Assembly (NCBI RefSeq): GCF_947241125.1
Contig: NZ_OX365700.1
Coordinates: 2,140,001 to 2,204,000 of the forward strand
Length of the DNA: 64,000 nucleotides
Source: Nitrospira tepida
GTDB lineage: Bacteria; Nitrospirota; Nitrospiria; Nitrospirales; Nitrospiraceae
Direction of reading: 5' to 3'
The translations under genes and the position numbers were made by a program. Of the stretch, positions 8,917 to 17,690 are shown piece after piece (positions within the stretch are counted from its first letter, which is position 1; the number at the start of each line of letters is the position of its first letter). Below the pieces are notes generated by a model. It was given only the letters and a program-made list of their open reading frames with translations, had not been told where the DNA came from and did not search any database.

Positions 8917-9258
8917 CTAGCATATATGCAACCATTCATCCCTCATAGCGATTCGAATACGAGAACAAATCCCGGAAAAGATAATGAGGTGCGTGTGGCA
9001 GGGTAGACCGTCACGACAATAACAAAGCAATCGGGCTTCGGGTTGCGCGGCCAGGGTGTTCCAGACAACATCCGGAACACGAGCGAGGATCGTACCGTAC
9101 TGCGAGACGTACTGCTCCCAGGTGAGTTCTCCGCGCTTCCAGCCCATCACCATAGACCACGTCGGGGCGAAGGATCGCCACAGTCCGATGGCAGACTTCA
9201 CGGTCGTATCGATGCCGATCACGCCCGGCTTGATTTGTCCGCGGGTCAGTACAGTCAT
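8917..9258 (-). CDS. DUF488-like small protein
   Basis: 113 residues. The ATG at 9258 follows GGAGG at good spacing. The segment RLLCYCRDGLPCHTHLI resembles the conserved C-terminal Cys/His motif of DUF488 proteins (typically CxCx4-5CHxH), which are often carried on islands and phages with no settled biochemical role. The N-terminal half has a compact alpha/beta look. It is the last gene of the long minus-strand module that includes the SSBs. Confidence 0.65.
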   Translation of the reverse strand: MTVLTRGQIKPGVIGIDTTVKSAIGLWRSFAPTWSMVMGWKRGELTWEQYVSQYGTILARVPDVVWNTLAAQPEARLLCYCRDGLPCHTHLIIFSGICSRIRIAMRDEWLHIC

Positions 9259-9321
9259 GGCGCACCTCCATGTATTACCCGGGAGGTGTGACCTACGAGC
9301 GCAGCGAGTCTGAGCTGGCTG

Positions 9322-9501
9322 TTACCGGCAGCGGCCGAGTGGATAGTGCGGCGGAATGTGGATGAAGAGCGTACGACGAGCCACCCGTCTCTCCTGGGTC
9401 TGGAAGACGTAGATCGCGATCGAGCCAAGGACGGTACCCAGGGTGACGGAAGCAACCATGAATTGCAGGATTCCGACAAATGCAGAATCGAAGATGTCCA
9501 T
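9322..9501 (-). CDS. Small membrane protein, 59 residues
   Basis: Starts at the ATG at 9501, in-frame with a longer open frame that has a poor N-terminus. Residues about 8-30 form one hydrophobic segment (GILQFMVASVTLGTVLGSIA), followed by a charged, basic tail. The predicted topology is a single transmembrane helix with a cytoplasmic Arg-rich C-terminus. No family is recognised. It lies between the DUF488-like gene and ssb. Confidence 0.5.
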   Translation of the reverse strand: MDIFDSAFVGILQFMVASVTLGTVLGSIAIYVFQTQERRVARRTLFIHIPPHYPLGRCR

Positions 9502-9635
9502 GGCGCGCCTCTGAAGGATTGGGTGCCAAGTGGGTGGCCATGTTAGTCCCCATGGCCCAGGGTGGAGAGCGACAGACGCGCTCTCGAAACACAACAGGCG
9601 GCTCCATGGTCTGAAGCCGCCCGCTTTGAGCTGGA

Positions 9636-10025
9636 TCAGCTCGGGGTGCTCGTGCGAGCCTTGCGCTTGACCTCAGCGGAGAACGCGACAATCTCATGCT
9701 TCGCGCGCTTATGGCCATCCTCGGTTTCCCAGCGACGCTGTTGGAGCTTGCCGGCGATGCCGATCCAATCGCCTTTTTGGCCTTCACCGGCGAACTTCTC
9801 GCCATCGGGGCCATACATGACGACTGTGACCCAGCATTCCCGCTTTCGCACATCCCCTTGCACTGGATACTCCTCGGTGCTGCAGAGATCGAACGTAGTC
9901 ACAGCCTGGCTATTGGCTCGGTAGCGGATCTCCGGGTTCCTCGCAAGCCGTCCGGTCATCTCAAGCTTGTTCGTATCTTTGAATAGTTTCCGGTCCGTCC
10001 CCGAATCAGCGGTAGCAGTGCTCAT
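9636..10025 (-). CDS. ssb: Single-stranded DNA-binding protein (first of three)
   Basis: 129 residues from ATG 10025, with AAAGGAG upstream. The OB-fold pattern of bacterial SSB is clear: an N-terminal NKLEMTGRLARNPEIRY strand followed by FDLCSTEE, then a strand WVTVVMYG and a later GIAGKLQQRRWE. The C-terminus is basic (KRKARTSTPS) and lacks the acidic tip DDDIPF that recruits partners in housekeeping SSBs. Known: SSBs of plasmids protect ssDNA during replication or transfer. This is one of three divergent SSBs within 11 kb. Confidence 0.85.
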   Translation of the reverse strand: MSTATADSGTDRKLFKDTNKLEMTGRLARNPEIRYRANSQAVTTFDLCSTEEYPVQGDVRKRECWVTVVMYGPDGEKFAGEGQKGDWIGIAGKLQQRRWETEDGHKRAKHEIVAFSAEVKRKARTSTPS

Positions 10026-10169
10026 CGCAACACTCCTTTTCATGGGTGAACAAAGGCCCTGCAGGAGTGCAGAGCAATAGAGAACGACAGGCCGGGGCCT
10101 GGGCCGTTCACCGAAGTGTGGTCTGATTCGTGAGGTGGGCTCGGGCCCCGGTCAACACTTCGGACATGC

Positions 10170-10186
10170 TGCCCGCGCAGCGGGCC
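10170..10186. repeat. GC-rich hairpin repeat, copy 1
   Basis: TGCCCGCGCAGCGGGCC: GCCCGC/GCGGGC stem with a 3-base loop, 145 bases upstream of the first ssb start. The identical 17-mer recurs at 11049-11065, and close variants lie at 20093 and 21932. Confidence 0.6.
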
Positions 10187-10236
10187 TCATGACCGCTCGG
10201 ACGGTGGAAAAAAAGACGTGCGAGGAAGGGCGCGTT

Positions 10237-11001
10237 TCACATAACGGGATCAGGAGTCGAGCTTGCGGGAATCGGAAGAGCGGGACTCTCGGCTGCCGCG
10301 CGGTTGGCGAGTTGATCGACGAGTTCGTTCATCGCAATGCCACGATGCGCCGGAACCTTCTGCCACGCGATCTCGATCGGCAACGCTTTGATGAACCGGG
10401 CGTACTCGCGGGTCGACGGGGTATTGGCCCGCCAAGCGCCGGTTGGCCAGGCGGCAATGCCCTTGTAATCGTGGTACACCGTGACTTGCTTGTACCCGTT
10501 GAGAACACACCAGGTCAGCGCGCGAGTGGCGGCCTCGAGTTCGGCTCCGACATTGCGGTGTTCGAATGCGCCGCTTTGCAGAAGGCTGCCGGAGTCCCGG
10601 TGCAATTCTCGATCACCTTGCTGGACGACGAACGACCACCCGAACCGGTACCCGAGCGGTGCCTGGAGACAGGCTCCGTCCACCCAGACCTGGATAACCG
10701 ATGGGTCGATGGTCAGCGTGTCGTGACCCCTCGGAGCAGCAGAGCTCCCACCGGAAATGCGCTGCCATACCTGAGTAATGGTCGCTAGAATGGCCGGTGG
10801 ACAGGAGTGCAATTCATCAGGGACCAAAGTGGGGCCACGTTTGCCGACATAAAGCTTGATAGCACCGAGATTGGGGCCGTTCTGCATCTGGATAAGCAGT
10901 TTCGCAGCGTAGTGGTTGTTCATCGACGGGCCTGGCGTGGCGATGATCCCTTGCTCTTGCAGTCCGCTGGTCATGGCATCTGCCAATTCCTGAAGCGTCA
11001 T
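10237..11001 (-). CDS. RNase H type I-like protein with extra N-terminal domain
   Basis: 254 residues from ATG 11001 (GAGGAGG upstream). The C-terminal 150 residues are an RNase HI fold with the catalytic set in order: Asp in VWVDGACLQ (residue 108), Glu in VGAELEAATRAL (154), Asp in YHDYKGIAAW (178), His in VPAHRGIAMN (219) and Asp in ELVDQLA (229). The first 100 residues are an unrelated helical region of unknown function. Known: RNase HI cuts the RNA strand of RNA-DNA hybrids, useful for primer removal in plasmid-type replication. A GC-rich hairpin lies 49 bases upstream. Confidence 0.82.
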   Translation of the reverse strand: MTLQELADAMTSGLQEQGIIATPGPSMNNHYAAKLLIQMQNGPNLGAIKLYVGKRGPTLVPDELHSCPPAILATITQVWQRISGGSSAAPRGHDTLTIDPSVIQVWVDGACLQAPLGYRFGWSFVVQQGDRELHRDSGSLLQSGAFEHRNVGAELEAATRALTWCVLNGYKQVTVYHDYKGIAAWPTGAWRANTPSTREYARFIKALPIEIAWQKVPAHRGIAMNELVDQLANRAAAESPALPIPASSTPDPVM

Positions 11002-11048
11002 GTGCCCTCCTCGCTGTTTGTCTACCAGAGCCGCTGGGCCGGAGACAA

Positions 11049-11065
11049 TGCCCGCGCAGCGGGCC
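11049..11065. repeat. GC-rich hairpin repeat, copy 2
   Basis: Identical 17-mer to copy 1, 49 bases upstream of the RNase H start, and therefore in its probable leader or promoter region. Confidence 0.6.
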
Positions 11066-11250
11066 AGCTGGTTCATAGTTTTCTGACGCGCGCGGGAAAA
11101 CGGTACGATCTCCGGGTAGGGAATTGTAAATATCGGGCAAGCCGGATGATAACTGTCGGGAGCTGTTATCTGAAGGCGCGGGGTTCTGCGTGAAGAGGGA
11201 AAGGGGCAACCACTGTCTGGTCCGTGAGAAAGTCGAACTTTCAGAACCGA

Positions 11251-11628
11251 TCAGGTTGAAAGTCCGAGGTGCTGCTCGACGGTCTGGAGCCGACGTTCAA
11301 GGCTTTCAACCCGCTCCTGAAGCTGATGATAGGACAGCTGGAGCATGGCCCGTGTATCGCGCGACTCTAGGTGGATTTCTGAGCGGATGTCGACAAGCTG
11401 TTGGCGTTGAAACTGCTGTCCTTCAATGACCAAGTCGAGCTTGTGGTGAAGATCTTCGACAAGGATGCCGGAGTGGCGCTTGGCGTCCGCGATGTCCTCG
11501 CGCAGGGTCGCGGTCATAGCGGCCATTTCTTGCCGGAGTTCAGTACGGAGCCCTCCCATTTCCTCGCGCAGGCCTTGTGACGCCTCCGTGACGATTTGGC
11601 GAATTTGAGCTAGGGAGTCGGTGTCCAC
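11251..11628 (-). CDS. Coiled-coil protein, 125 residues
   Basis: The ATG at 11628 follows AAAGGAG. The sequence is almost entirely heptad-like, with repeated Leu/Ile at core spacing and many Glu, Arg and Gln (LREEMGGLRTELRQEM; RVESLERRLQTVEQHL). No enzyme motif, signal or membrane helix is present. Such proteins often serve as oligomerisation or tether subunits. It sits between the RNase H and the SF1 helicase on the same strand and may be co-transcribed with the helicase. Confidence 0.65.
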   Translation of the reverse strand: MDTDSLAQIRQIVTEASQGLREEMGGLRTELRQEMAAMTATLREDIADAKRHSGILVEDLHHKLDLVIEGQQFQRQQLVDIRSEIHLESRDTRAMLQLSYHQLQERVESLERRLQTVEQHLGLST

Positions 11629-11791
11629 AGTGTCTCCTTTCCGCAGTGTCGCAGTCTAGGATGTCTCCGGTCAGAAATCAACTCGATCGAGAACCTGTTC
11701 TCTCAGGTGGAGACGGGAAGAACTCTCCTTACAGCCGTAGCGTACTAGGGAGCAATCATGGCAGAACATCTCTGCGACCGTGCGGTGCGAG

Positions 11792-14260
11792 TTAGGAAAC
11801 CGACACTGCCGCAGGAGATGCCTCGATCAGGTGCAGGGGTTGCCTGTGAGTGCGTGAGCGCGCCAGCACCTCCGAAAGCAATTGATCTGTTTGTGCGGTG
11901 GAATCCAAGTGGATATCCGGGACCGCTGCGAGCAGCGATGTCGCGGGCACGATGACGCCGTATTCCCGGGCCAGTTGAAGAAAGTCCCAGAGCAGCGGTT
12001 CGGGACTCCGTTGGAGTTCTTCGAGCGCCCCGGCGTGGCCGATGAGGATGAGCTTTCCTTTCGCGCGCGTGATCGCGACGTTGATGAGCTTGTGCGGCGC
12101 TGCGTCCTCGTGCACCCACCCGAGCATGGTCCGTGCGATGTTGGCCGTCGTGACCGTGTCGAAGATGACGACATCGCTCTGGCGTCCTTGGAAGCGGTGG
12201 ACCGTTCCGGCCTGAACCAAATCTGCCAGCCCTTGAAGGCGGAGCAATCGTTCGATCAGATGGACCTGGGCGCGATAGGGCGCGATGATGCTGACGGATG
12301 GCGCCTCACCCGGGGTCGAGACGGTTTGCATGGCAAGCCGCACAGCGAGCATGGCGTGGTACAGGTTATAGGGCGACCCTCTGCGGTCCCGTTTGGTCAC
12401 GGGATCGGCGCCGGCCGTGTCCAAGACGATCAAGGGCTGACCAGGAGCGGGCGCATAGGCCGTCAAGGGCCGACGGGCTGCCCCCATGTGGGCGGCCGAG
12501 TGATATGCGAGGCCGGCGCGGGCATACAGGCGCGCGGCAACCCGTGCGATATCTGGATGCATCCGGTACTGGGTGGCGAGCGACACGACCCGCTGATCCC
12601 GTCCGGACGTGATCTGCGCGATCTGATAAATATCCCTCGCGAGCCACGCTTTGGTGTGCTCGGTCTTGGCTACTGTGATTGGGGGCAATTGGAGATAGTC
12701 GCCGACGATGATCAGCTTCTTGGTTGCGAGACACGAGGCGGCAAAGACGGCGGGCGGCAAGCCCATACTCGCCTCATCCAGGATCACGACGTCGAACCGC
12801 TCGGGACTAAGCAATTTGGAGGCATAGGTCCGGGTCAAGGTGGTCGCAATGATCCGGCTTCGGTTGATGATCGTGCGTTCGATCTCCGCAATGCGCCGCT
12901 CTCCATCAGTGACGGTTTGCCGGAGCTCGCGGATTGTGTGCTGCGTGACGCGGACCAGCAGTTCGAGTTCATCAAGGGTGAAGTTGTCCGCTGAAAAGGG
13001 GAGGTGCTCTCTGGCTGCTCGCTCCCGTGCCTGAGCGTCCTGGATGAGTCGCCGTGATTGGCGGAGATCCTGTTCGAGCATCCGGAGGGCCGCATAGCGC
13101 CTGGCTTGCTCGGGAGTTTCTTCCAGAATGAATTGTTCCGTCTGCGCGATCTGCCGTCGCTTCAGTAGCCGGAACACAAAGGGCAGGGCCCGCAGGGACG
13201 CCAGGCGGTGGTGGGCCTCTTCCAACTCGCTTCGAACCCTTGCGATCGCGCTGAGGAGCCGCTCCTCATAGCCGACGAGCAGATCATGCCGTTGCTGCAG
13301 CTCGGCGACGGTGCGCTGGCAGATGCTGATCTGCAGAGTATGCTGGAGCAGGCTTTCAAGCCCGGGCAGGTCGGCTTCCAGGGCGCTGAGTTGCTTCCGT
13401 AGAGGCTCAACGGTTGCTTCGATAGCGGTCATCTGGTCCAGTACCAGGGCCTCAAGATTGGTCGTTTGGCTTCGCTCGGAGCTATCAGGGCTTGCAGTTC
13501 CTACGCGAACGATCGTTCCGCGGGGACAATCCAGCACCTTATCGAGCACAAGGTCGAGGATGTGATCGATGGCGGTGTTCGTCGGAGAGCAGATCAAGAT
13601 CCGCTGCCCAAGATGCAGGAAAGCCTGAGCAAGGGCACTGATCAACTCGCTTTTCCCGGTTCCCGGAGGACCGAGGACGAACAGGAGGTCGTCCTGCAGC
13701 GCGCGTGCGAAGGCTGCGGCTTGTTCTGTATTCAGGCAGGGGGGTGCGGAAATTCCCGCGGAATCCACGAGTCTGGGGACGGCATCGGGCTGGAAGGCCT
13801 TGAGGCTGAGTGCGGTGTTGAAGTCGGCCTGCTGCCGCAGGATCTGGACCAGTCGTTTGTCGAGGGCCTGCAAGAGCTTGATGGAGTCAAAGGTGAGATG
13901 CGCTTGGGGGATTTCCGCCTGCAGTTCTGTATCCAGCGCCAGTGCGAGGCCATCGATCGAGAATCCAACGACTCGGCAAGGATGACGCTGGTCGTTCGCT
14001 AGGAGAGAAGGATGGGCGTCCTCCAGAATGTGGTCAGGAATCGGCTGGCAGTCGAAGAGGAAATAGGAGGTTCGCCCAGCACGGTGTTGGAGGCGGCCGT
14101 TGCGGATTGGGAAGGTGAAGCTGTCCGTATCGCTCAGAGGTTGCCGAGCCCGCAGCTCATCTGCGATGGCCTGGCGAAAGGATTCAATCATAGGGACGAG
14201 GGTGGAGTGATGGTCCGCATGGTCCATTTTGGGAGCGGTCCATCCTGCCGGAGTCTGCAT
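11792..14260 (-). CDS. Large SF1 helicase (Upf1/DNA2-like, AAA_11/AAA_12)
   Basis: 822 residues from ATG 14260, preceded by AAGGGAG. Walker A GPPGTGKS lies near residue 198, motif II in VVILDEASMG near 495, and then the SF1 C-terminal RecA domain with YRMHPDIARVAARLY, VGDYLQLPP and VHRFQGRQSDVVIFD, plus INVAITRAKGKLILIGH near the end. A coiled-coil insertion of about 200 residues separates motif I from motif II. The N-terminal 170 residues are unassigned. Known: this SF1B class translocates 5'-3' on nucleic acid. Here it probably processes replication intermediates together with the SSBs and RNase H. Confidence 0.88.
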   Translation of the reverse strand: MQTPAGWTAPKMDHADHHSTLVPMIESFRQAIADELRARQPLSDTDSFTFPIRNGRLQHRAGRTSYFLFDCQPIPDHILEDAHPSLLANDQRHPCRVVGFSIDGLALALDTELQAEIPQAHLTFDSIKLLQALDKRLVQILRQQADFNTALSLKAFQPDAVPRLVDSAGISAPPCLNTEQAAAFARALQDDLLFVLGPPGTGKSELISALAQAFLHLGQRILICSPTNTAIDHILDLVLDKVLDCPRGTIVRVGTASPDSSERSQTTNLEALVLDQMTAIEATVEPLRKQLSALEADLPGLESLLQHTLQISICQRTVAELQQRHDLLVGYEERLLSAIARVRSELEEAHHRLASLRALPFVFRLLKRRQIAQTEQFILEETPEQARRYAALRMLEQDLRQSRRLIQDAQARERAAREHLPFSADNFTLDELELLVRVTQHTIRELRQTVTDGERRIAEIERTIINRSRIIATTLTRTYASKLLSPERFDVVILDEASMGLPPAVFAASCLATKKLIIVGDYLQLPPITVAKTEHTKAWLARDIYQIAQITSGRDQRVVSLATQYRMHPDIARVAARLYARAGLAYHSAAHMGAARRPLTAYAPAPGQPLIVLDTAGADPVTKRDRRGSPYNLYHAMLAVRLAMQTVSTPGEAPSVSIIAPYRAQVHLIERLLRLQGLADLVQAGTVHRFQGRQSDVVIFDTVTTANIARTMLGWVHEDAAPHKLINVAITRAKGKLILIGHAGALEELQRSPEPLLWDFLQLAREYGVIVPATSLLAAVPDIHLDSTAQTDQLLSEVLARSRTHRQPLHLIEASPAAVSVS

Positions 14261-14835
14261 GACATCTCCCTTGAGTGCCGAAGATAAGCGCACAGAGCAT
14301 CGGGTGATTGAACCTGCGCTCGGGACGAGCGCCGGAGGGAGGACGGGCAAAGACAAAATACAACGTGGAGCCGCGTGGTGTTGTCGCGTGAAATCTCTAT
14401 GTCGGTACACGAACGATCTGAAACCTGCCGAGGTCCGTGCGCAGCGCGTTCGCACCGGGCGCGTGTTGTGTGATCGGAGTGATGCCGTTGAGGCCAGGTC
14501 AGGCGGAGGTTGGTCTCAGTTATGCATGATGCCCGACCGAAAAAGATTTCGTGATGCAGGCGGCAAACTCTTGCAACTCGGCGCGCAGAGCCGTAGGATA
14601 AAGCCACTTTACTTCTTTTAGTAGGCACTCGCCGAATCATCTCTCTGCCGGTGAACTTCACGCGGCAGAACCTTTCTCAATTCTTCTCATCATCGTGACG
14701 CCGTCGTTTCACGACTGATCATCGTGGACAGCGCACGGTCCCTTCAGCAGCGATTGCGCGCCCTGCGCAGGCACAGTTTCACTCTTCACACAGTTCGACT
14801 CCATCACCAACATTCATCTGACCGTCGGCTCATCT

Positions 14836-14860
14836 GAGTCAGACGACCGTCGTCTGTCTC
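14836..14860. promoter_or_regulatory. 25-bp palindrome, candidate operator
   Basis: Arms GAGTCAGACGAC and GTCGTCTGTCTC are complementary at 11 of 12 positions around one central base. The symmetry is too long to be likely by chance and suggests a binding site for a dimeric protein. Confidence 0.5.
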
Positions 14861-15084
14861 CACATGGATGCGGTTTTCCTTGATCGTATCGCACAGGCAG
14901 CGGCTTCAGCACACAGGAAAGGAGGACATCATGACAGTGCCATAGTCAGATCATCGGCAGGACAGCGCCACTCACAACCTTCCAGCTCCTCAAAACCATC
15001 CTTCCATCTGTTCTCTTCTGCATCAGGTCCAATCACCTCACATTCATTCCAGACATCGCATGACTCAACCTGGGCTCCGGCCCC

Positions 15085-15100
15085 GTGCTGAGCTCAGCAC
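15085..15100. promoter_or_regulatory. 16-bp perfect palindrome upstream of the 15125 gene
   Basis: GTGCTGAGCTCAGCAC ends 10 bases before the GGAGG ribosome site of the next gene. In RNA it could form a hairpin just before the start region; in DNA it could be an operator. Confidence 0.5.
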
Positions 15101-15124
15101 ATCTTTATTGTGGAGGTACGCCCT

Positions 15125-15364
15125 ATGGCAGGCATGAGCAAGAAGGAAAAACAGGCGTGGGAGATGCTTCTCGGGGACATCCGGCATGCGCGACGAACCT
15201 ATCGGCACTTGATGGAACGTGCGCAGAGCGAACCGGAGAAAGTGCGGTTGTATCTCAGTACGCTCGATGAAGAAGAGATTCTGCGAGATGGCCTGTTGGG
15301 AAAACTGTGGCAGGTCGTCTCAGGTCAGGACGCCAATCGGCATCGGCACCCGCTCTCGACATGA
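15125..15364 (+). CDS. Small hypothetical protein, 79 residues
   Basis: ATG 15125 lies 8 bases after GGAGG. The protein is charged and helical (MAGMSKKEKQAWEMLLGD, then HARRTYRHLMERAQ). No known domain. The last 45 bases overlap the end of a minus-strand gene (convergent overlap at 15320-15364). A 16-bp palindrome immediately upstream may control it. Confidence 0.55.
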   Translation: MAGMSKKEKQAWEMLLGDIRHARRTYRHLMERAQSEPEKVRLYLSTLDEEEILRDGLLGKLWQVVSGQDANRHRHPLST

Positions 15365-15655
15365 GAAACAGGTGTAGATGATCGTCGGTCCCTTCCCGTT
15401 CATCTCAAGTTCCCACAGATCACAATCTTCTCGCGAACCTTTCGGATACAGCGTGTCGAGTCGAGTCTGACATCTCGGACACAGGACCGGCTTCGGCTGG
15501 AAGTTCCAATAGCGCAGCACTCGATCGAACCAGTCGCGCAGGCGTTGCTTGAGGTCATCGCTGCCGGTGTCACGGCTCTGTGACTCCTGCAGCAGGACCT
15601 CTGCTTCATCGTGGAGAGGCCCGCTGAGCGGGATTTCGACTCGGTAGGCTCTCAT
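15320..15655 (-). CDS. Small zinc-ribbon-like hypothetical protein, 111 residues
   Basis: Two Cys pairs, CPRC near residue 60 and CFSC near 97, give the CxxC...CxxC spacing of a zinc ribbon. The N-terminal half is helical and acidic. The start used is the ATG at 15655, but the ribosome site is weak. Its 3' end overlaps the convergent 79-residue gene by 45 bases. Zinc-ribbon proteins recur in this module (see 16143 and 18215). Confidence 0.5.
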   Translation of the reverse strand: MRAYRVEIPLSGPLHDEAEVLLQESQSRDTGSDDLKQRLRDWFDRVLRYWNFQPKPVLCPRCQTRLDTLYPKGSREDCDLWELEMNGKGPTIIYTCFSCRERVPMPIGVLT

Positions 15656-15718
15656 CGATTCACGATGTACTGCAGCGCAGGCGGATTGTCAATCCTTGTC
15701 ACTCATCAGGAGGCCATC

Positions 15719-16102
15719 ATGGAGAGCCATCACAAATGGAACGACTACTTCAGGTCCCATCGCGAATTCATCCTCGCGACGCTGTTCGAACCGGATCGGG
15801 TTCACACGGCAGCGGGGGACGTACTCTGCGAAGTCGATGGGAAGCTAGTGAAGGTCCGCACGCTCGTGGACGAGATTGAACAGCAAACGCGGGGGCAGGC
15901 GACGCTTCCGGAAACCTGGGAGTTCGACTTCGCCCGGAGAGTGGTCGCACAGGCGGCAAGGCTTGGGCGCTTCGAGCGCGAAGCCTTGATGACGTTTGCC
16001 CGGTACAGCCCAAGGGATCTGCCAAGGTTGTCGCAGGAAGCTCATGAAGCGGTCGTGACCGCCTCGCAGGCCCTCTATGCGGAACCGATTTGCCAACGTT
16101 GA
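15719..16102 (+). CDS. Hypothetical protein, 127 residues
   Basis: ATG 15719 follows GGAGG with 5-base spacing and is preferred over the longer frame. No recognised domain; mainly helical (QAARLGRFEREALMTFARY). It is followed after 40 bases by the large zinc-ribbon protein on the same strand, so the two probably share a transcript that ends at the terminator near 17631. Confidence 0.6.
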   Translation: MESHHKWNDYFRSHREFILATLFEPDRVHTAAGDVLCEVDGKLVKVRTLVDEIEQQTRGQATLPETWEFDFARRVVAQAARLGRFEREALMTFARYSPRDLPRLSQEAHEAVVTASQALYAEPICQR

Positions 16103-16142
16103 CCAATTCACCATGACACACACCATCGAAGGAGACACCATC

Positions 16143-17561
16143 ATGACCACAACAACCACATCGAAGCTCACAGCGATTCGGACCATTCTTCGCAAGGCCA
16201 TTCTGGCTCCACGAGCGCATGCGACCCGTGTCGCACGTCTGGAGAAAGAGGATGTGCAGGCCTTGCTTGAGGAGTGCCGGACTGGGAACCACAGAATCCA
16301 CCCTGTCAATCTCTACAACCTCGAACAGCGATTGGCAGAAATGGAGGAAGTGGACTGGTCGAACCGGCTGATGCAGACAGCTCGCACGCCATTGGAGAAT
16401 CGCTATGATGAAGAACATCAACCGACCAAACCCAGAGTCCCGGTTCTCCGCCGTCGATACCGCAGTGTGTATGTCACGCTGCGTGACGGACGTCGCGCAC
16501 GCCGGTTGGATACCTCACGGGCGATGCCATTGTGCGGCCTTCAAGCGCCGGTGGTGTTGTCGGAAGAGGAACGACGAGGCGGAACGTGGATCACTGGTCC
16601 TCGGCAGTGTCCGATGTGCTTCGGATATCACCTGCCGAGGCCACAGCCCGAGAATCCGGTCTCCTTACCTCGCACATCCGTATCTACGCAACCGGCATGC
16701 CCGCGATGCAAGGCGTCGGTGGTGCTGGAACGGGTGGTCTCCGGGACTTCCGAATCTGGAATCCTGGAGAAGAGTTGTCTGTGCGGGTGGAGTGAAACAA
16801 CGACACTGCTGTCAGCGGAAGACCAGGCTCAGAACGAGCTGGCGTTATCGCGGGCAGCGGTGCGTGATGACGACCAGGAGCCAGCCCTGATGCTTGGCGA
16901 CGTCGCCCAGGAATTTGCGGAGGTGGCGGCGTTGGGCTCAGTGGAGGCGGAGGATTTGCTCTGCAGCGAGGTGCCGGATGCGGATCGGGAGGAGGATCAA
17001 GACCCCGAGAAGACGGATGCGGCATCCCTTTCGACCGAGGAGAGATCCGATGAGGAACTAACCGAGGAACCCTCCGACGAAGCAGCATCAGCAGATCAGG
17101 AGGGATCCGAGCAGGAGGATGCCGATGACATGCTCATCGCGCTCCAGAACCGGTTCTGGCAAAGCCTGTCAGTCAAGGCGTTGCGTTGTGGGCTCCTTGA
17201 AGCCACGATACTCGGCCGCCTGTCGGGGAGCCGAACGGATCTGGTGTGGGCGGCTGCATCGGCCACGGCCGAATCCTGTGTCAGGATGAAAGAGAGGGAG
17301 CAGCGTGAGGTCGCGCATTGGCTGGTCGCCGCGCCGGAGGATGTCCTCTGGAAGCTATTGCCGGAATCTGACCTCTTGACCGAGATCACGACCGAGGGAA
17401 TGCAGCGGGTCCTGCCGCCGATTTCGGTGAAAATCGAGCGGTGGAAGTATTCCTGCCGCGTCAAACTCGCGCGCTTCATCTATCCGCAGGCAGGAATCCG
17501 GATCCTGGCTCCCAAGTTCGGAGTGTCCCAGGCCGTGTTCCAGAGAGCTTGCGGCAGGTGA
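16143..17561 (+). CDS. Zinc-ribbon/acidic protein, paralogue A
   Basis: 472 residues from ATG 16143, with GAAGGAG at 8 bases. Order: an N-terminal helical part; a strand-rich segment; two zinc-finger halves (CPMCFGYHLP near residue 154, CPRC near 186, CLCGW near 213); a long Glu/Asp-rich linker (about 250-340); and a C-terminal helical domain with LVWAAASATAESC. The minus-strand protein at 18215-19585 has the same order and matching motifs (CPGCQGKHLP, LWAAAGRILE), so they are diverged duplicates. I do not recognise the family. The acidic linker and zinc sites suggest a scaffold or nucleic-acid-associated role. It ends before a strong terminator. Confidence 0.7.
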   Translation: MTTTTTSKLTAIRTILRKAILAPRAHATRVARLEKEDVQALLEECRTGNHRIHPVNLYNLEQRLAEMEEVDWSNRLMQTARTPLENRYDEEHQPTKPRVPVLRRRYRSVYVTLRDGRRARRLDTSRAMPLCGLQAPVVLSEEERRGGTWITGPRQCPMCFGYHLPRPQPENPVSLPRTSVSTQPACPRCKASVVLERVVSGTSESGILEKSCLCGWSETTTLLSAEDQAQNELALSRAAVRDDDQEPALMLGDVAQEFAEVAALGSVEAEDLLCSEVPDADREEDQDPEKTDAASLSTEERSDEELTEEPSDEAASADQEGSEQEDADDMLIALQNRFWQSLSVKALRCGLLEATILGRLSGSRTDLVWAAASATAESCVRMKEREQREVAHWLVAAPEDVLWKLLPESDLLTEITTEGMQRVLPPISVKIERWKYSCRVKLARFIYPQAGIRILAPKFGVSQAVFQRACGR

Positions 17562-17630
17562 CAGGCAACGAGACGGAAGGAATTCTGCCCTCAGGGCGGT
17601 GCGGAGTTCCTTCCGGTCTCCCTACAGGTG

Positions 17631-17684
17631 AGGGAGTGCGTCCAGCTCGATCGTGAGGATCGGGGGATCGCACTCCCTTTTTTT
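17631..17684 (+). terminator. Rho-independent terminator
   Basis: AGGGAGTGCG (17631-17640) pairs with CGCACTCCCT (17669-17678), with a smaller GATC stem inside the loop, and is followed by seven T residues. It lies 70 bases after the zinc-ribbon paralogue A stop. The T run is on the plus-strand side only, so it ends the rightward transcript and does not serve the convergent ssb. Confidence 0.85.
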
Positions 17685-17690
17685 GTCCGC

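Larger units (their letters stand above)
14261..15124. other. Intergenic region between divergent units, with two strong palindromes
   Basis: 864 bases with no convincing gene. It separates the minus-strand helicase unit from the plus-strand unit at 15125. It contains a 25-bp near-perfect palindrome (14836-14860) and a 16-bp perfect palindrome (15085-15100). This is the best candidate in the module for a control region, or for an origin-like or recombination site. Confidence 0.5.

Noticed and set aside
11882-12994. 370-residue plus-strand open frame
   Set aside because: It is fully antisense to the SF1 helicase, whose motifs are unambiguous; a long shadow frame of GC-rich codons.
14864-15091. 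75-residue frame in the helicase/zinc-ribbon gap
   Set aside because: Ser/His-rich composition, no ribosome site, and it overlaps the 16-bp palindrome.
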